Source of the DNA: Actinomycetota bacterium
GTDB lineage: Bacteria; Actinomycetota; Thermoleophilia; Solirubrobacterales; Solirubrobacteraceae
Assembly: GCA_005888335.1 (NCBI GenBank)
Contig: VAWY01000122.1
Coordinates: forward strand, 19,125 to 83,124
Direction: 5' to 3'
Length of the DNA stretch: 64,000 nt
Below, in pieces: positions 29,018 to 37,340 of this stretch. The stretch's first letter is position 1, and each line of letters begins with the position of its first letter. Position numbers and translations under genes: made by a program. The notes below the pieces were generated by a model. It was given only the letters and a program-made list of their open reading frames with translations. It made no database searches and was not told the DNA's origin.

Positions 29018-31483
29018 TCAGCGCGCCACCAGGTTGACCAGCTTGCCGGGCACGACGACCCGCTTGATCACCTCTTTGCCGTTGACGTGCGTCTGCACGT
29101 TCGGGGCGGCGAGGCACAGCGCGACGAGCTCTTCGTCGCTGGCGCCGGTCGCCGCCTGGACGCGATCGCGGACCTTGCCGTTGACCTGGCAGACGAGCTC
29201 GTAGGTGTCGCGCTCGAGCAGCGACTGGTCGGGGAAGGGCCAGGGCTCCTCCCAGACGCGCCGGCCGGTCAGGCGGTGGTACGCGTCGCTGGCCGTGTGC
29301 GGCGCGAAGGGGAAGAGCAGCGAGGCCGCGGTGGCCAGCCCGAAGCGCAGCGTGTCGGGCGCGACGCTGTCGCGCAGCCGCGAGCACTCGTTGTAGAGCT
29401 CCATGACCCTGGCGATCGCGCTGTTGAACGCGAAGCGGCCGGCCATGGCGTCGGTGACGCGGTCGATCGCCCAAGCCGCCTTGCGGGCGAGCTCGAGGTC
29501 GTCGCCCTGCAACCCCTCGCCGGGCAGCGGCTCGGGGTCCTTGCCGATCGCGTCGGCGGTCACCGCGCACAGCCGCCACAGCCGGCCGAGGAACTTGTAG
29601 ACGCCCTCGACGCCCTCGTCGGACCAGTCGGCGTCCTGGTCGGGGGGCCCGATGAACAGGATGTACGCCCGCGCCGTGTCGGCGCCGTAGCGGTCGACGA
29701 GGGCCTGCGGCGAGACGACGTTGCCCTTGGACTTGGACATCTTCGCGCCGTCCTTGGTGATCATCCCCTGCGTGAAGAGCCGCTCGAAGGGCTCCTGCAC
29801 GTCCAGGTGGCCAAGGTCGGTGAGCGCCTTCGTGAAGAAGCGCGCGTACATCAGGTGCAGGATCGCGTGCTCGACGCCACCGATGTACTGGTCGACGGCC
29901 ATCCAGCGCTGCAGGACCGCCGGGTCCCAGGCGGCCTCGTCGTTGGTCGCGTCGCAGTAGCGCAGGAAGTACCACGAGGAGTCGACGAACGTGTCCATCG
30001 TGTCGGTCTCACGCCGGCCCGGCCCGCCGCACGACGGGCAGCGCACGTTGACCCACTCCTCGGCGCCGGCGAGCGGCGAGCGGCCCTGCGGGGCGTAGTC
30101 GGTGATGTCGGGAAGCACGACGGGCAGTTCGTCCTCGGGGACCGGCACGAGGCCGCAGCGCGGGCAGTGCACGATCGGGATCGGACAGCCCCAGTAGCGC
30201 TGGCGCGAGACCAGCCAGTCGCGCAGGCGGTAGTTGACGCTCGCGTGGCCCTTGCCCTGCCGGTCGATCCAGTCGACGATCTTGTGCACGGCGTCGCGGT
30301 TGTGCAGGCCGTCGAACTCACGGTGCGAGTGCACGATCGGCCCGTCGCCGACATGGGGGAGCTCGTCGTGGCCGCCGACGACGCGCTTGATCGGCAGGCG
30401 GTAGGCCTTGGCGAAGGCGTAGTCGCGCTCGTCGTGGGCGGGCACGGCCATGATCGCGCCGGTGCCGTACTCCATGAGGACGTAGTCGGCGACGTACATC
30501 GGCAGCTGCTCGCCGTTGACGGGGTTCGTCACGTGGCGCCCCAGGTAGACGCCGGTCTTCGGCTTGTCCGTGTCGCCGCGCTCCTCGGTCGTCTCCGTGA
30601 TCGCGTGATCGACGTAGTGGCGCACCTCTTCCTCGTGCGGCGTCCCGGCGGCCAGCCGCACGACGTCGGGGTGCTCGGGGGCCATGACGAAGAACGTCGC
30701 GCCGAAGAGCGTGTCCGGGCGCGTCGTGAAGACCGGATAGTCGATACCCAGCTCCTCGCAGCGGAACGTGACCTCGGCGCCCTCGGAGCGCCCGATCCAG
30801 TTGCGCTGCATCGTCTTGACGTGCTCGGGCCACTCGATGCGGTCGAGATCGTCCAGCAGCCGGTCGGCGTAGTCGGTGATGCGAAAGAACCACTGCTCGA
30901 GCTGGCGCGCTTCGACCTCCGAGCCGCAGCGCTCGCAGTGGCCGTTGATGACCTGCTCGTTGGCCAGCACGGTCTGGTCCTTCGGGCACCACTTGACGGC
31001 CGCCTCCTTGCGGTACGCCAGACCGGCGTTGAACAGCTGCAGGAAGATCCACTGCGTCCAGCGGTAGTAGCGCGGCTCGTGGGTGCCGAACTCGCGCGAC
31101 CAGTCGATCGAGATCCCCCACGAACGGAACTGGCGCTGGAACTCTCGGATCGCGACGTCGGTCGACTCGCGCGGATGCTGGCCGCTCTTGATCGCATGGT
31201 TCTCGGCGGGCAAGCCGAACGCGTCGTAGCCCATCGGGTGCAGCACGCGGCGGCCCGTGCGCCGGTGGAAGTGGGCGATGGCGTCGCCGACCGAGTAGAC
31301 CTTCAGGTGGCCGATGTGCGGCTCGCCGCTGGGATACGGGAGCATCTCGAGCACGTAGGACTTGTCGCGCGGGTCCTGGCCTCGGCGCACGTCGTTGGAG
31401 ACCTCCCAGGTGCGCTCCTGCGCCCAGACACGCTGCCAGCGCGGCTCGATCTGCTTGGGGTCGTAGCGGTGCTCGGCGCTCAC
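29018..31483 (-). CDS. leuS: Leucyl-tRNA synthetase
   Basis: An 821-residue class I synthetase. The HIGH-type motif PHIGH follows YPSGE, the editing domain contains TTRPDTLFGATF, and KMSKSKGN is near the C-terminal third. GTG 31483 was chosen: it gives the family N-terminus and has TAGACT 7 nt upstream (31491-31496). An upstream in-frame extension would cross the divergent hydrolase gene. Confidence 0.97.
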   Translation of the reverse strand: MSAEHRYDPKQIEPRWQRVWAQERTWEVSNDVRRGQDPRDKSYVLEMLPYPSGEPHIGHLKVYSVGDAIAHFHRRTGRRVLHPMGYDAFGLPAENHAIKSGQHPRESTDVAIREFQRQFRSWGISIDWSREFGTHEPRYYRWTQWIFLQLFNAGLAYRKEAAVKWCPKDQTVLANEQVINGHCERCGSEVEARQLEQWFFRITDYADRLLDDLDRIEWPEHVKTMQRNWIGRSEGAEVTFRCEELGIDYPVFTTRPDTLFGATFFVMAPEHPDVVRLAAGTPHEEEVRHYVDHAITETTEERGDTDKPKTGVYLGRHVTNPVNGEQLPMYVADYVLMEYGTGAIMAVPAHDERDYAFAKAYRLPIKRVVGGHDELPHVGDGPIVHSHREFDGLHNRDAVHKIVDWIDRQGKGHASVNYRLRDWLVSRQRYWGCPIPIVHCPRCGLVPVPEDELPVVLPDITDYAPQGRSPLAGAEEWVNVRCPSCGGPGRRETDTMDTFVDSSWYFLRYCDATNDEAAWDPAVLQRWMAVDQYIGGVEHAILHLMYARFFTKALTDLGHLDVQEPFERLFTQGMITKDGAKMSKSKGNVVSPQALVDRYGADTARAYILFIGPPDQDADWSDEGVEGVYKFLGRLWRLCAVTADAIGKDPEPLPGEGLQGDDLELARKAAWAIDRVTDAMAGRFAFNSAIARVMELYNECSRLRDSVAPDTLRFGLATAASLLFPFAPHTASDAYHRLTGRRVWEEPWPFPDQSLLERDTYELVCQVNGKVRDRVQAATGASDEELVALCLAAPNVQTHVNGKEVIKRVVVPGKLVNLVAR

Positions 31484-31490
31484 CGGCCGA

Positions 31491-31500
31491 AGTCTAGAGT
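31491..31500. promoter_or_regulatory. Bidirectional -10 element, leuS / hydrolase
   Basis: The 10-mer AGTCTAGAGT contains TAGACT on the minus strand (7 nt before the leuS GTG) and TAGAGT on the plus strand (8 nt before the hydrolase GTG). The two -10 boxes share the central TA. Confidence 0.5.
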
Positions 31501-31508
31501 CCGCCCTT

Positions 31509-32435
31509 GTGCGCTCTTCGCCGCCGATCGAGCGCTCCGAGGTCCGCCCCGGAGTGGAGATCGCGTACTGGCGGGCGGCGGCAACGAACGGGCGCGGGTT
31601 CCCGCTCCTGCTCGTCCACGGCTGGCCGGAGACCAAGCGCATCTGGGCCCGCAATGTCGCGCCGCTCGCGGTCGCCGGGTTCGATGTGATCGTCCCGGAC
31701 CTGCGCGGGTTCGGGGACTCCGGGCTGGCGCCCGACGGCTTCTACGACCTCGCCGCGCACGCGCGCGACCTCCACGCGCTCGTCCACGACGTCCTCGGAC
31801 ACGAGCGCTGCGCGGCGGCGGGCGGCGACCTCGGCGGGGGAGTGGTCCAGGACCTCGCGCTGCGCTTCGAGGGCTTCGTCGTGCGGCAGGTGCTGTTCAA
31901 CTGCGTGCTGCCGATCCTGCCCGACGCGTACGCGGCGGCCGGCATCCCCACCGCGCCGACGCCCGAGCTGCGCATGGCCGCCGACTACTTCGTGCGCCAG
32001 GGCCGCGACGCCGACGGGCTCGCCGCCGAGCTCGACTCGCCCGAGAAGCGCCGGCGCTACATCGCCGAGTTCTACGGCCACCGCTTCTGGGCGGCGCCCG
32101 GGAGCTTCGCCCCGGACGACGTGACGTTCATGACCGAGCCGTTCGCCGACGCCGAGAAGCTGCGCGCCTCGTGGGGCAACTACGAGAGCGCGCTCGGGAC
32201 GCGACCGCTCAGCGAGCCGCCGCGCTTCTTCGAGCGCAGCCGCGTCGAGACGCTGGCGCTCTACGGCCCCGAGGACCACGTCATCTGGCGCGCGTTCCCG
32301 GAGATGTGCGAGGTGGCCTTCGAGCGACTCGTCGGGCCGTTCGTCGTGCCGCGCGCCGGCCACTTCCTGCAGTGGGAGCGAGCCGACCTGCTCAACGCGA
32401 CGCTGACGGCCTTTTTGCGGGATTTGCAGGGGTGA
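31509..32435 (+). CDS. Alpha/beta hydrolase, epoxide-hydrolase-like
   Basis: A 308-residue alpha/beta-hydrolase. The oxyanion-hole motif HGWPET near residue 38 and DLRGFGDS match epoxide hydrolases. The nucleophile elbow reads GGDLGGG, so the nucleophile is Asp as in epoxide hydrolases and haloalkane dehalogenases rather than Ser. The late Asp and His are likely in GPEDHV and AGHFLQWE. The substrate is unknown. The start is GTG 31509. Confidence 0.85.
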   Translation: MRSSPPIERSEVRPGVEIAYWRAAATNGRGFPLLLVHGWPETKRIWARNVAPLAVAGFDVIVPDLRGFGDSGLAPDGFYDLAAHARDLHALVHDVLGHERCAAAGGDLGGGVVQDLALRFEGFVVRQVLFNCVLPILPDAYAAAGIPTAPTPELRMAADYFVRQGRDADGLAAELDSPEKRRRYIAEFYGHRFWAAPGSFAPDDVTFMTEPFADAEKLRASWGNYESALGTRPLSEPPRFFERSRVETLALYGPEDHVIWRAFPEMCEVAFERLVGPFVVPRAGHFLQWERADLLNATLTAFLRDLQG

Positions 32436-32439
32436 CCGC

Positions 32440-32445
32440 TACGCT
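32440..32445 (+). promoter_or_regulatory. -10 box of the coiled-coil gene
   Basis: TACGCT is followed by 6 nt and ATG 32452; there is no ribosome binding site. Confidence 0.45.
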
Positions 32446-32451
32446 CCCGCC

Positions 32452-33150
32452 ATGGAGGAGGGGGAGCAGCAGGCACAGCCGGAGCGCCCGCCGCAACCGC
32501 AGCGGGCGACCGACGTCGCGTTCGAGCGCATCGGCGCCATCGTCGAGGCCGCCGAGCAGGCGGCCGCCGACCTGCGCGCCGAGACCGAGCGGCGGGCCCG
32601 CGAGCGCATCGCCGAGGCCGACCGCGCCAGCGCCAACCGCGTCGAGGCCGCCGAGGCGGAGGCGCGCGACATCCTCAACACGGCCCGCGAGCAGGCCGTC
32701 GAGCTGCGCCAGAGCGCCCAGGCCGACGCGGAGCGCACGCTCCAGGAGGCGCGGGCCGAGCGCCTGCAGCTCGAGGAGACGGTGCAGCAGGTCCGCGCGG
32801 CCGCCGAGGAGGAGGTGCGCCGGCTGCGCGAGCGCGCGGAGGCCGAGGCCGATGAGAAGCGCCGCGCCGCCGAGTCCGCCGCCCGCGACGTCGTCCACGA
32901 CGCGCGCCTCGCCGCGCGCGACGTCCTCGAGGAGGGCACCGAGCTCAGCGACGAGCTGCGCCAGCTCAGCGACTCCCTGCGCGTCAACGCCGAGCGCCTC
33001 CTGCAGGACGTCCGCCTCGCCCACGCGCGCCTCACGGCGCAGCTCGAGCAGGCCGCCACGGATTCACGGCTGGGCATGATCCGCCGCGGCCGCGACGACG
33101 ACGCAACCGGCGGCGACCTCGACGTGCCCGAGTTCGTCCCGCCGCGGTAG
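32452..33150 (+). CDS. Coiled-coil protein, DivIVA-like composition
   Basis: A 232-residue protein that is a nearly continuous coiled coil from about residue 20 to 205, rich in Ala, Glu and Arg (AEADRASANRVEAAEAEARD). The first 20 residues are Gln/Pro-rich, and the C-terminus is acidic and ends FVPPR. It could be a cytoskeletal or DivIVA/Wag31-type scaffold, but the membrane-binding N-terminal DivIVA motif is absent. No function can be assigned. Confidence 0.75.
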   Translation: MEEGEQQAQPERPPQPQRATDVAFERIGAIVEAAEQAAADLRAETERRARERIAEADRASANRVEAAEAEARDILNTAREQAVELRQSAQADAERTLQEARAERLQLEETVQQVRAAAEEEVRRLRERAEAEADEKRRAAESAARDVVHDARLAARDVLEEGTELSDELRQLSDSLRVNAERLLQDVRLAHARLTAQLEQAATDSRLGMIRRGRDDDATGGDLDVPEFVPPR

Positions 33151-33184
33151 TTCGGGTCCGGACGGTTCCGTCCGATGGGCGAAC

Positions 33185-33190
33185 TAGCGT
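33185..33190 (+). promoter_or_regulatory. -10 box of the nuclease gene
   Basis: TAGCGT is followed by 7 nt and ATG 33198. Confidence 0.45.
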
Positions 33191-33197
33191 TCGCCTC

Positions 33198-33740
33198 ATG
33201 ATGAAGTCGAGCGACAAGGGGGCGATTGCGGAGACCGCTATTACTGCGGTGGCCGTCGAGCTCGGCGTTTTCGTCCTGCGTCCACTGCAGGAGGGCCGCC
33301 GATACGACCTGATGTTCGACCTCGACGGGCGGCGGCTGCTTCGTGTGCAGTGCAAGTGGGGTCGACTCAACGGCGACATCGTCGTGGTACAGACTGGAAC
33401 CTGCCGCTACACGCCGCGCGGATACATCCGAACCACCTACTCGGCGGACGAGGTCGACGCAATTGCTGTGTACTGCGCCGCGCTCAAGCGATGCTTCTAC
33501 CTCCCGATCCGGGACGTCGCCGGGTTGTCGACAGTCCACCTTCGGCTGACGCCCGCCCGGAACAACCAGAAGGCTCTGATCAAGATGGCCGAGGACTATG
33601 ACCTCGCTACCATGATCACCCGACTTGGGGCTGTAGCTCAGCTGGGAGAGCGCCGCCATGGCATGGCGGAGGTCAGGGGTTCGATCCCCCTCAGCTCCAC
33701 TCCAGAGGCCGCGCCCGAGCGCGGCCTCTTCGCTGTCTAA
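33198..33740 (+). CDS. PD-(D/E)XK homing-endonuclease-like protein, reading through tRNA-Ala
   Basis: The first ~140 residues form a PD-(D/E)XK nuclease domain like the group I intron-associated enzymes (I-Ssp6803I type). Candidate catalytic residues are Glu12, Asp37, Gln51 and Lys53 (YDLMFD, RVQCKW), in nearly the spacing of that enzyme. The frame has no stop before the tRNA-Ala gene: residues after about 143 (GAVAQLGERRHGMAEV...) are a translation of the tRNA and its terminator, and it stops at 33740. Codon use is less GC-rich than in neighbouring genes. It looks acquired and is free-standing; no intron was recognised. The stop overlaps that of rsfS. Confidence 0.75.
   Translation: MMKSSDKGAIAETAITAVAVELGVFVLRPLQEGRRYDLMFDLDGRRLLRVQCKWGRLNGDIVVVQTGTCRYTPRGYIRTTYSADEVDAIAVYCAALKRCFYLPIRDVAGLSTVHLRLTPARNNQKALIKMAEDYDLATMITRLGAVAQLGERRHGMAEVRGSIPLSSTPEAAPERGLFAV
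33627..33699 (+). tRNA. tRNA-Ala (anticodon GGC)
   Basis: A 73-nt cloverleaf. The acceptor stem GGGGCTG pairs with CAGCTCC and contains the G3-U70 pair that identifies alanine tRNAs. The D-stem GCTC/GAGC, anticodon loop ATGGCAT and T-loop TTCGATC are all present. The discriminator is A73 and CCA is not encoded. It lies inside the open frame of the upstream nuclease. Confidence 0.96.
33705..33728 (+). terminator. Terminator after tRNA-Ala
   Basis: A perfect 10-bp stem (GAGGCCGCGC) with loop CCGA starts 5 nt after the tRNA and is followed by TTCGCTGTCT. Confidence 0.75.
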
Positions 33741-34126
33741 CGCGCCGCCGCGCGCCCCGACTCCCAGGCACGGGACGGGACCTCGCCCCAGAGCTGCTCG
33801 AGGCGGTAGTACGCACGGGTGTCGGGCGTGAAGACGTGGACGACCACGTCGAGGTAGTCCATGAGGATCCAGCGCGCCTCGCTGAGGCCCTCGACGCGAC
33901 GGGGCAGCAGGCGGTGGCGGTCCTTGAGGCCTTGGTGGATGCCGTCGTGGATGGCCTTCGTCTGGCGCTCGGTGCCGCCGGAGCAGATGACGAAGTAGTC
34001 GGCGTAGCCGACCACGCCGCGCAGGTCGAGGACGACGATGTCGATCGCCTTCTTGTCGGCCGCCAGCTCGGCGATCGCGTCGGCGAGCCGGTCGGGCTCG
34101 AGCACCGGAGCGTCGAAGCTGCTCAT
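33737..34126 (-). CDS. rsfS: Ribosome silencing factor RsfS
   Basis: A 129-residue protein that binds ribosomal protein L14 and blocks subunit joining in slow growth. AIDIVVLDLRGVVGYADYFV near residue 27 and ARWILMDYLDVVVHVF match the family. ATG 34126 was chosen for family length. It follows nadD on the same strand, the usual nadD-rsfS order. Confidence 0.95.
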   Translation of the reverse strand: MSSFDAPVLEPDRLADAIAELAADKKAIDIVVLDLRGVVGYADYFVICSGGTERQTKAIHDGIHQGLKDRHRLLPRRVEGLSEARWILMDYLDVVVHVFTPDTRAYYRLEQLWGEVPSRAWESGRAAAR

Positions 34127-34190
34127 GCCCGCTCCCGCCCGCGCGGACCGCAAGGCGCCGCCGTGAACCCGGTGCGATGCGACCGCCGGC

Positions 34191-34823
34191 TCACGCGCGC
34201 GCCTCCCCGGCGCCCACCGGCGCCGAGGCGCGGTAGAGGCGGTGGTCGCCGATGTACTGGATGACGGCGTCGGGCACGAGGTAGCGGATCGCGCGCCCCT
34301 CGCGGACACGGCGGCGGATCTCGGAGGACGAGATGTCCATTCGCGGCATGTCGAAGAACCGCACGCGGTGCCCGCCCTCGAGGTCGGCAAGGCGCTGTTC
34401 GATCTCCGCTCGCCGGGCGCCGGCGCGCTGGGCGACCGCCAGGGTGGCCAGGCCCAGCACGCCCTCAGGCTCGCGCCAGGTGGGCAGGCTGTGGGCCATG
34501 TCGCCTCCGACGATGAACGTCAGGTCGTCTCCTGGGGCGCTGTCATGGATCGCGCGCAGCGTATCGACCGTGTACGACTGGCCCGCGCGGTCAAGCTCCA
34601 GGTGCGAGACCGCGAAGCGCTCGTCGCTCGCCGTCGCCAGCCGGCACATCTCGAATCGGTGCTCGCCGCCCGGATCGTCGAGCGCCTCCTTGTGCGGGGG
34701 CACGCCGACCGGCATGAGCACGACCCGGTCGAGCCCGAGCTGCACGTGCGCCTCCTGCGCGCAGACAAGATGCCCGAGATGCGGCGGGTTGAAGGTCCCG
34801 CCGAGGATGCCGATCCGCGCCAC
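34191..34823 (-). CDS. nadD: Nicotinate-nucleotide adenylyltransferase
   Basis: A 210-residue nucleotidyltransferase of NAD synthesis. GILGGTFNPPHLGHL holds the family's nucleotide-binding motif, GGDMAHSLPTW the substrate loop, and MDISSSEIRRR the C-terminal ISSTxIR-type motif. It lies between proA and rsfS on the same strand. Confidence 0.96.
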   Translation of the reverse strand: MARIGILGGTFNPPHLGHLVCAQEAHVQLGLDRVVLMPVGVPPHKEALDDPGGEHRFEMCRLATASDERFAVSHLELDRAGQSYTVDTLRAIHDSAPGDDLTFIVGGDMAHSLPTWREPEGVLGLATLAVAQRAGARRAEIEQRLADLEGGHRVRFFDMPRMDISSSEIRRRVREGRAIRYLVPDAVIQYIGDHRLYRASAPVGAGEARA

Positions 34824-34863
34824 GCCGCCCGCGGGGACGCCGCTAGATGAGCGATTCGATCAT

Positions 34864-36138
34864 CTAGGCCCGGACGTGCCCGTCGCCCTCGACCAGGTAC
34901 TTGAACGCGCACAGCTCGCGCAGGCCGATCGGGCCCCGCGCATGCAGCTTCTGGGTCGAGTTCCCGATCTCGGCGCCCATGCCGAACTCCCCGCCGTCGG
35001 TGAAGCGCGTCGACGCGTTGACGTACACGCAGGCCGCGTCGACGCCGCGCTGGAACGCGCGCGCGGCGGCGACGTCGCGCGTGACGATCGCCTCGGAGTG
35101 CCCTGACCCGTGCTCGTTGACGTGCTCGATGGCCTCCGCGAGCGAGTCGACGACCTTGACGGCGAGCACCAGGGCGAGGAACTCGGTTTCCCAGTCCTCG
35201 TCGGTGGCGTCGATCAGTCCGTCGGCGAGCGCCGAGCCGGCCGCCGCGTGCGAGCGCCCGTCGACGCGCAGCTCGACGCCGCGCGAGCGCAGCGCCGCGA
35301 GCGCGCGCGGCAGGAACACCGGCGCGACGTTGGCGTGGACGAGCAGCGTCTCCGCGGCGTTGCACACCCCCGGCCGCTGGGTCTTGGCGTTGACGACGAT
35401 GGCCTCCGCGGCGTCGAGATCGGCGCCGGCGTCGACGTACACGTGGCAGTTCCCCGACGCCGCGTAGATCACCGGCACCGTCGCCACCGCGCTCAAGGCC
35501 GCCTTCAGCCCCTCCCCGCCGCGCGGGATGATCAGGTCGACGACGCCCTCCTGCGTCGCCAGCTCGGCGAGCTCCTCGCGCCCGCCGCCCGCGACCAGCG
35601 ACACCGCGCCGGCCGGCACGCCCGCGGAGGCGGCCCCCTCGCCGGCGATCGCGGCCAGCACCGCGTTGGAGTGCGCCGCCGACGACGAGCCGCGCAGCAC
35701 GATCGCGTTGCCCGACTTCAGCGCCAGCGCCGCCGCGTCGATCGTCACGTTCGGCCGCGCCTCGTAGACGACCGCCACCACGCCGAGCGGCACGCGGACC
35801 TTGCGCAGGTCCAGCCCGTTGGCCAGCCGCCGTCCCTCGACGACCTCGCCGACCGGGTCCTCCAGCGCGGCGACCTGCCGCACGCCGTCGGCCATCGCGG
35901 CGACGCGCGCCGGGTCGAGCGCCAGGCGGTCCAGCAGCGCGGCGCTCAGCCCGCCCTCGCGACCGGCCTCGAGATCGCGCGCGTTGGCCTCGAGGATCTC
36001 GTCGGTGCGCGCGAGCAGCGCGTCCGCGATCGCGTGCAGGGCGGCGTCCTTGGTCGCGCGATCGAGCTGGGCCAGCGCGCGCGAGGCGCGCTTCGCCTCC
36101 AGGCAGATGCCGGCGACGGTGCGGGTCTCAACGGCCAT
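34864..36138 (-). CDS. proA: Gamma-glutamyl phosphate reductase
   Basis: A 424-residue aldehyde-dehydrogenase-fold enzyme for the second step of proline synthesis. VYEARPNVTIDAAALALKSG and the active-site Cys in QRPGVCNAAETLLV are present. TAGCCT (36147-36152) lies 8 nt before the ATG, so proA may have its own leaderless transcript although it follows proB. Confidence 0.96.
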   Translation of the reverse strand: MAVETRTVAGICLEAKRASRALAQLDRATKDAALHAIADALLARTDEILEANARDLEAGREGGLSAALLDRLALDPARVAAMADGVRQVAALEDPVGEVVEGRRLANGLDLRKVRVPLGVVAVVYEARPNVTIDAAALALKSGNAIVLRGSSSAAHSNAVLAAIAGEGAASAGVPAGAVSLVAGGGREELAELATQEGVVDLIIPRGGEGLKAALSAVATVPVIYAASGNCHVYVDAGADLDAAEAIVVNAKTQRPGVCNAAETLLVHANVAPVFLPRALAALRSRGVELRVDGRSHAAAGSALADGLIDATDEDWETEFLALVLAVKVVDSLAEAIEHVNEHGSGHSEAIVTRDVAAARAFQRGVDAACVYVNASTRFTDGGEFGMGAEIGNSTQKLHARGPIGLRELCAFKYLVEGDGHVRA

Positions 36139-36146
36139 GGCTGCGA

Positions 36147-36152
36147 AGGCTA
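36147..36152 (-). promoter_or_regulatory. -10 box of proA
   Basis: On the minus strand TAGCCT is followed by 8 nt and ATG 36138. Confidence 0.4.
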
Positions 36153-36222
36153 CGCGAAGGCGAACGGGTCCTGGTCGGGGGCGCCGGGCGGTGACTCCCG
36201 GGGAGCCGGGCGACGCTCCCGG

Positions 36223-37326
36223 TCAGGCCAACACGAAATAGTCTCTGTGCACCGCCTCGGCACTCGCCCGCGGCAGCACCTCGCGCGCCTGCGCGCTCTT
36301 CATCCCCATCACCCGCCGCAGCTCGATCGCCGAGTAGTTGACGATCCCCTTGCCGATGGTCGCCCCGCCGCCGGCCTCGGCGATGTCGACCGCGTCGCCC
36401 GCGTCGAAGCGGCCCTGCACTTCGACGACGCCGACCGGCAGCAGCGACGTGCCGCCCTCGCGCAGCGCCCGCGCGGCCCCCGCGTCGACCGCGAGCCTTC
36501 CGTGCGACGGCTTGGCGTACTTCAGCCACAGCTTGAAGCTCGAGTAGCGCCGCTCCGCCCGCGGCGCGAAGCGCGTGCCCTCCTGCCCCGACCCGGTGAG
36601 GATCGCCTCGAGCGCCCCCGGCCGCCGCCCGTTGCCGACCACGGTGCGGATGCCTGCGGCCGTCGCCATCTCGGCGGCGACGACCTTCGAGCGCATCCCG
36701 CCCGAGCCCAGCGGCCCGGTCGCGTGCCCGATCGACAGCGCCTCGAGCGCCTCGAAGTCCTCGACCTCGCGCACGAGCTCGGCGCCGGCGTCCAGCCGCG
36801 GATCGGCCGTGTAGAGCCCGTCGGTGTCGGTGAGCAGCACGAGCAGGTCGGCGGCGATCAGGATCGCCACCTGCGCGGCGAGGAAGTCGTTGTCGCCGAA
36901 CGAGATCTCGTCCGTCGTCGTCGTGTCGTTCTCGTTGATCACCGGCACGACGCCCCAATCGAGCAGCTTGCGCAGCGTCTGGCGCGCGTTGAGGTAGTGC
37001 AGCCGCGCGCTCATGTCGAAGAACGTCAGCAGCACCTGCGCCGTGCGCACGCGCCGCTCGAGCAGCAACTCGTCGTAGACGCGGTACAGCTTGCCCTGGC
37101 CCACCGCGCTGGCCGCCTGGAGCTCCTCGATCGCCGTCGGCCGCGCCGGCAGCCCCATCACGCGCATCCCGAGCGCGATCGCGGCCGACGTGACGACGAT
37201 GACCTCCTCCCCGTCGCGCCGCAGGCCCGCCACCGCGTCGGACACCCGCTCGAGCACGTCCATGCGGAGCTCCCCGCCGTCGTCGGCGACGATCGAGGAC
37301 CCGAGCTTCAAGACCACACGGCGCAT
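36223..37326 (-). CDS. proB: Glutamate 5-kinase
   Basis: A 367-residue amino-acid kinase with a C-terminal PUA domain (from about residue 270), catalysing the first step of proline synthesis. VVLKLGSSIVADDGG, VTSAAIALGM and VINENDTTTTDE are typical. It starts 14 bp after obgE and is probably co-transcribed with it. Confidence 0.96.
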   Translation of the reverse strand: MRRVVLKLGSSIVADDGGELRMDVLERVSDAVAGLRRDGEEVIVVTSAAIALGMRVMGLPARPTAIEELQAASAVGQGKLYRVYDELLLERRVRTAQVLLTFFDMSARLHYLNARQTLRKLLDWGVVPVINENDTTTTDEISFGDNDFLAAQVAILIAADLLVLLTDTDGLYTADPRLDAGAELVREVEDFEALEALSIGHATGPLGSGGMRSKVVAAEMATAAGIRTVVGNGRRPGALEAILTGSGQEGTRFAPRAERRYSSFKLWLKYAKPSHGRLAVDAGAARALREGGTSLLPVGVVEVQGRFDAGDAVDIAEAGGGATIGKGIVNYSAIELRRVMGMKSAQAREVLPRASAEAVHRDYFVLA

Positions 37327-37340
37327 CGCAGCGGCGCAGC

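Noticed and set aside
27869..33079. Plus-strand open frame of about 1700 codons across BrkB-like, leuS and hydrolase genes
   Set aside because: It crosses genes on both strands and is Arg/Val/Asp-rich throughout; leuS, the hydrolase and BrkB have clear family motifs in other frames.
36153..36222. GC-rich inverted repeats between proB and proA as a regulatory RNA
   Set aside because: Short, imperfect and within composition expected for this genome; no second copy or clear function.
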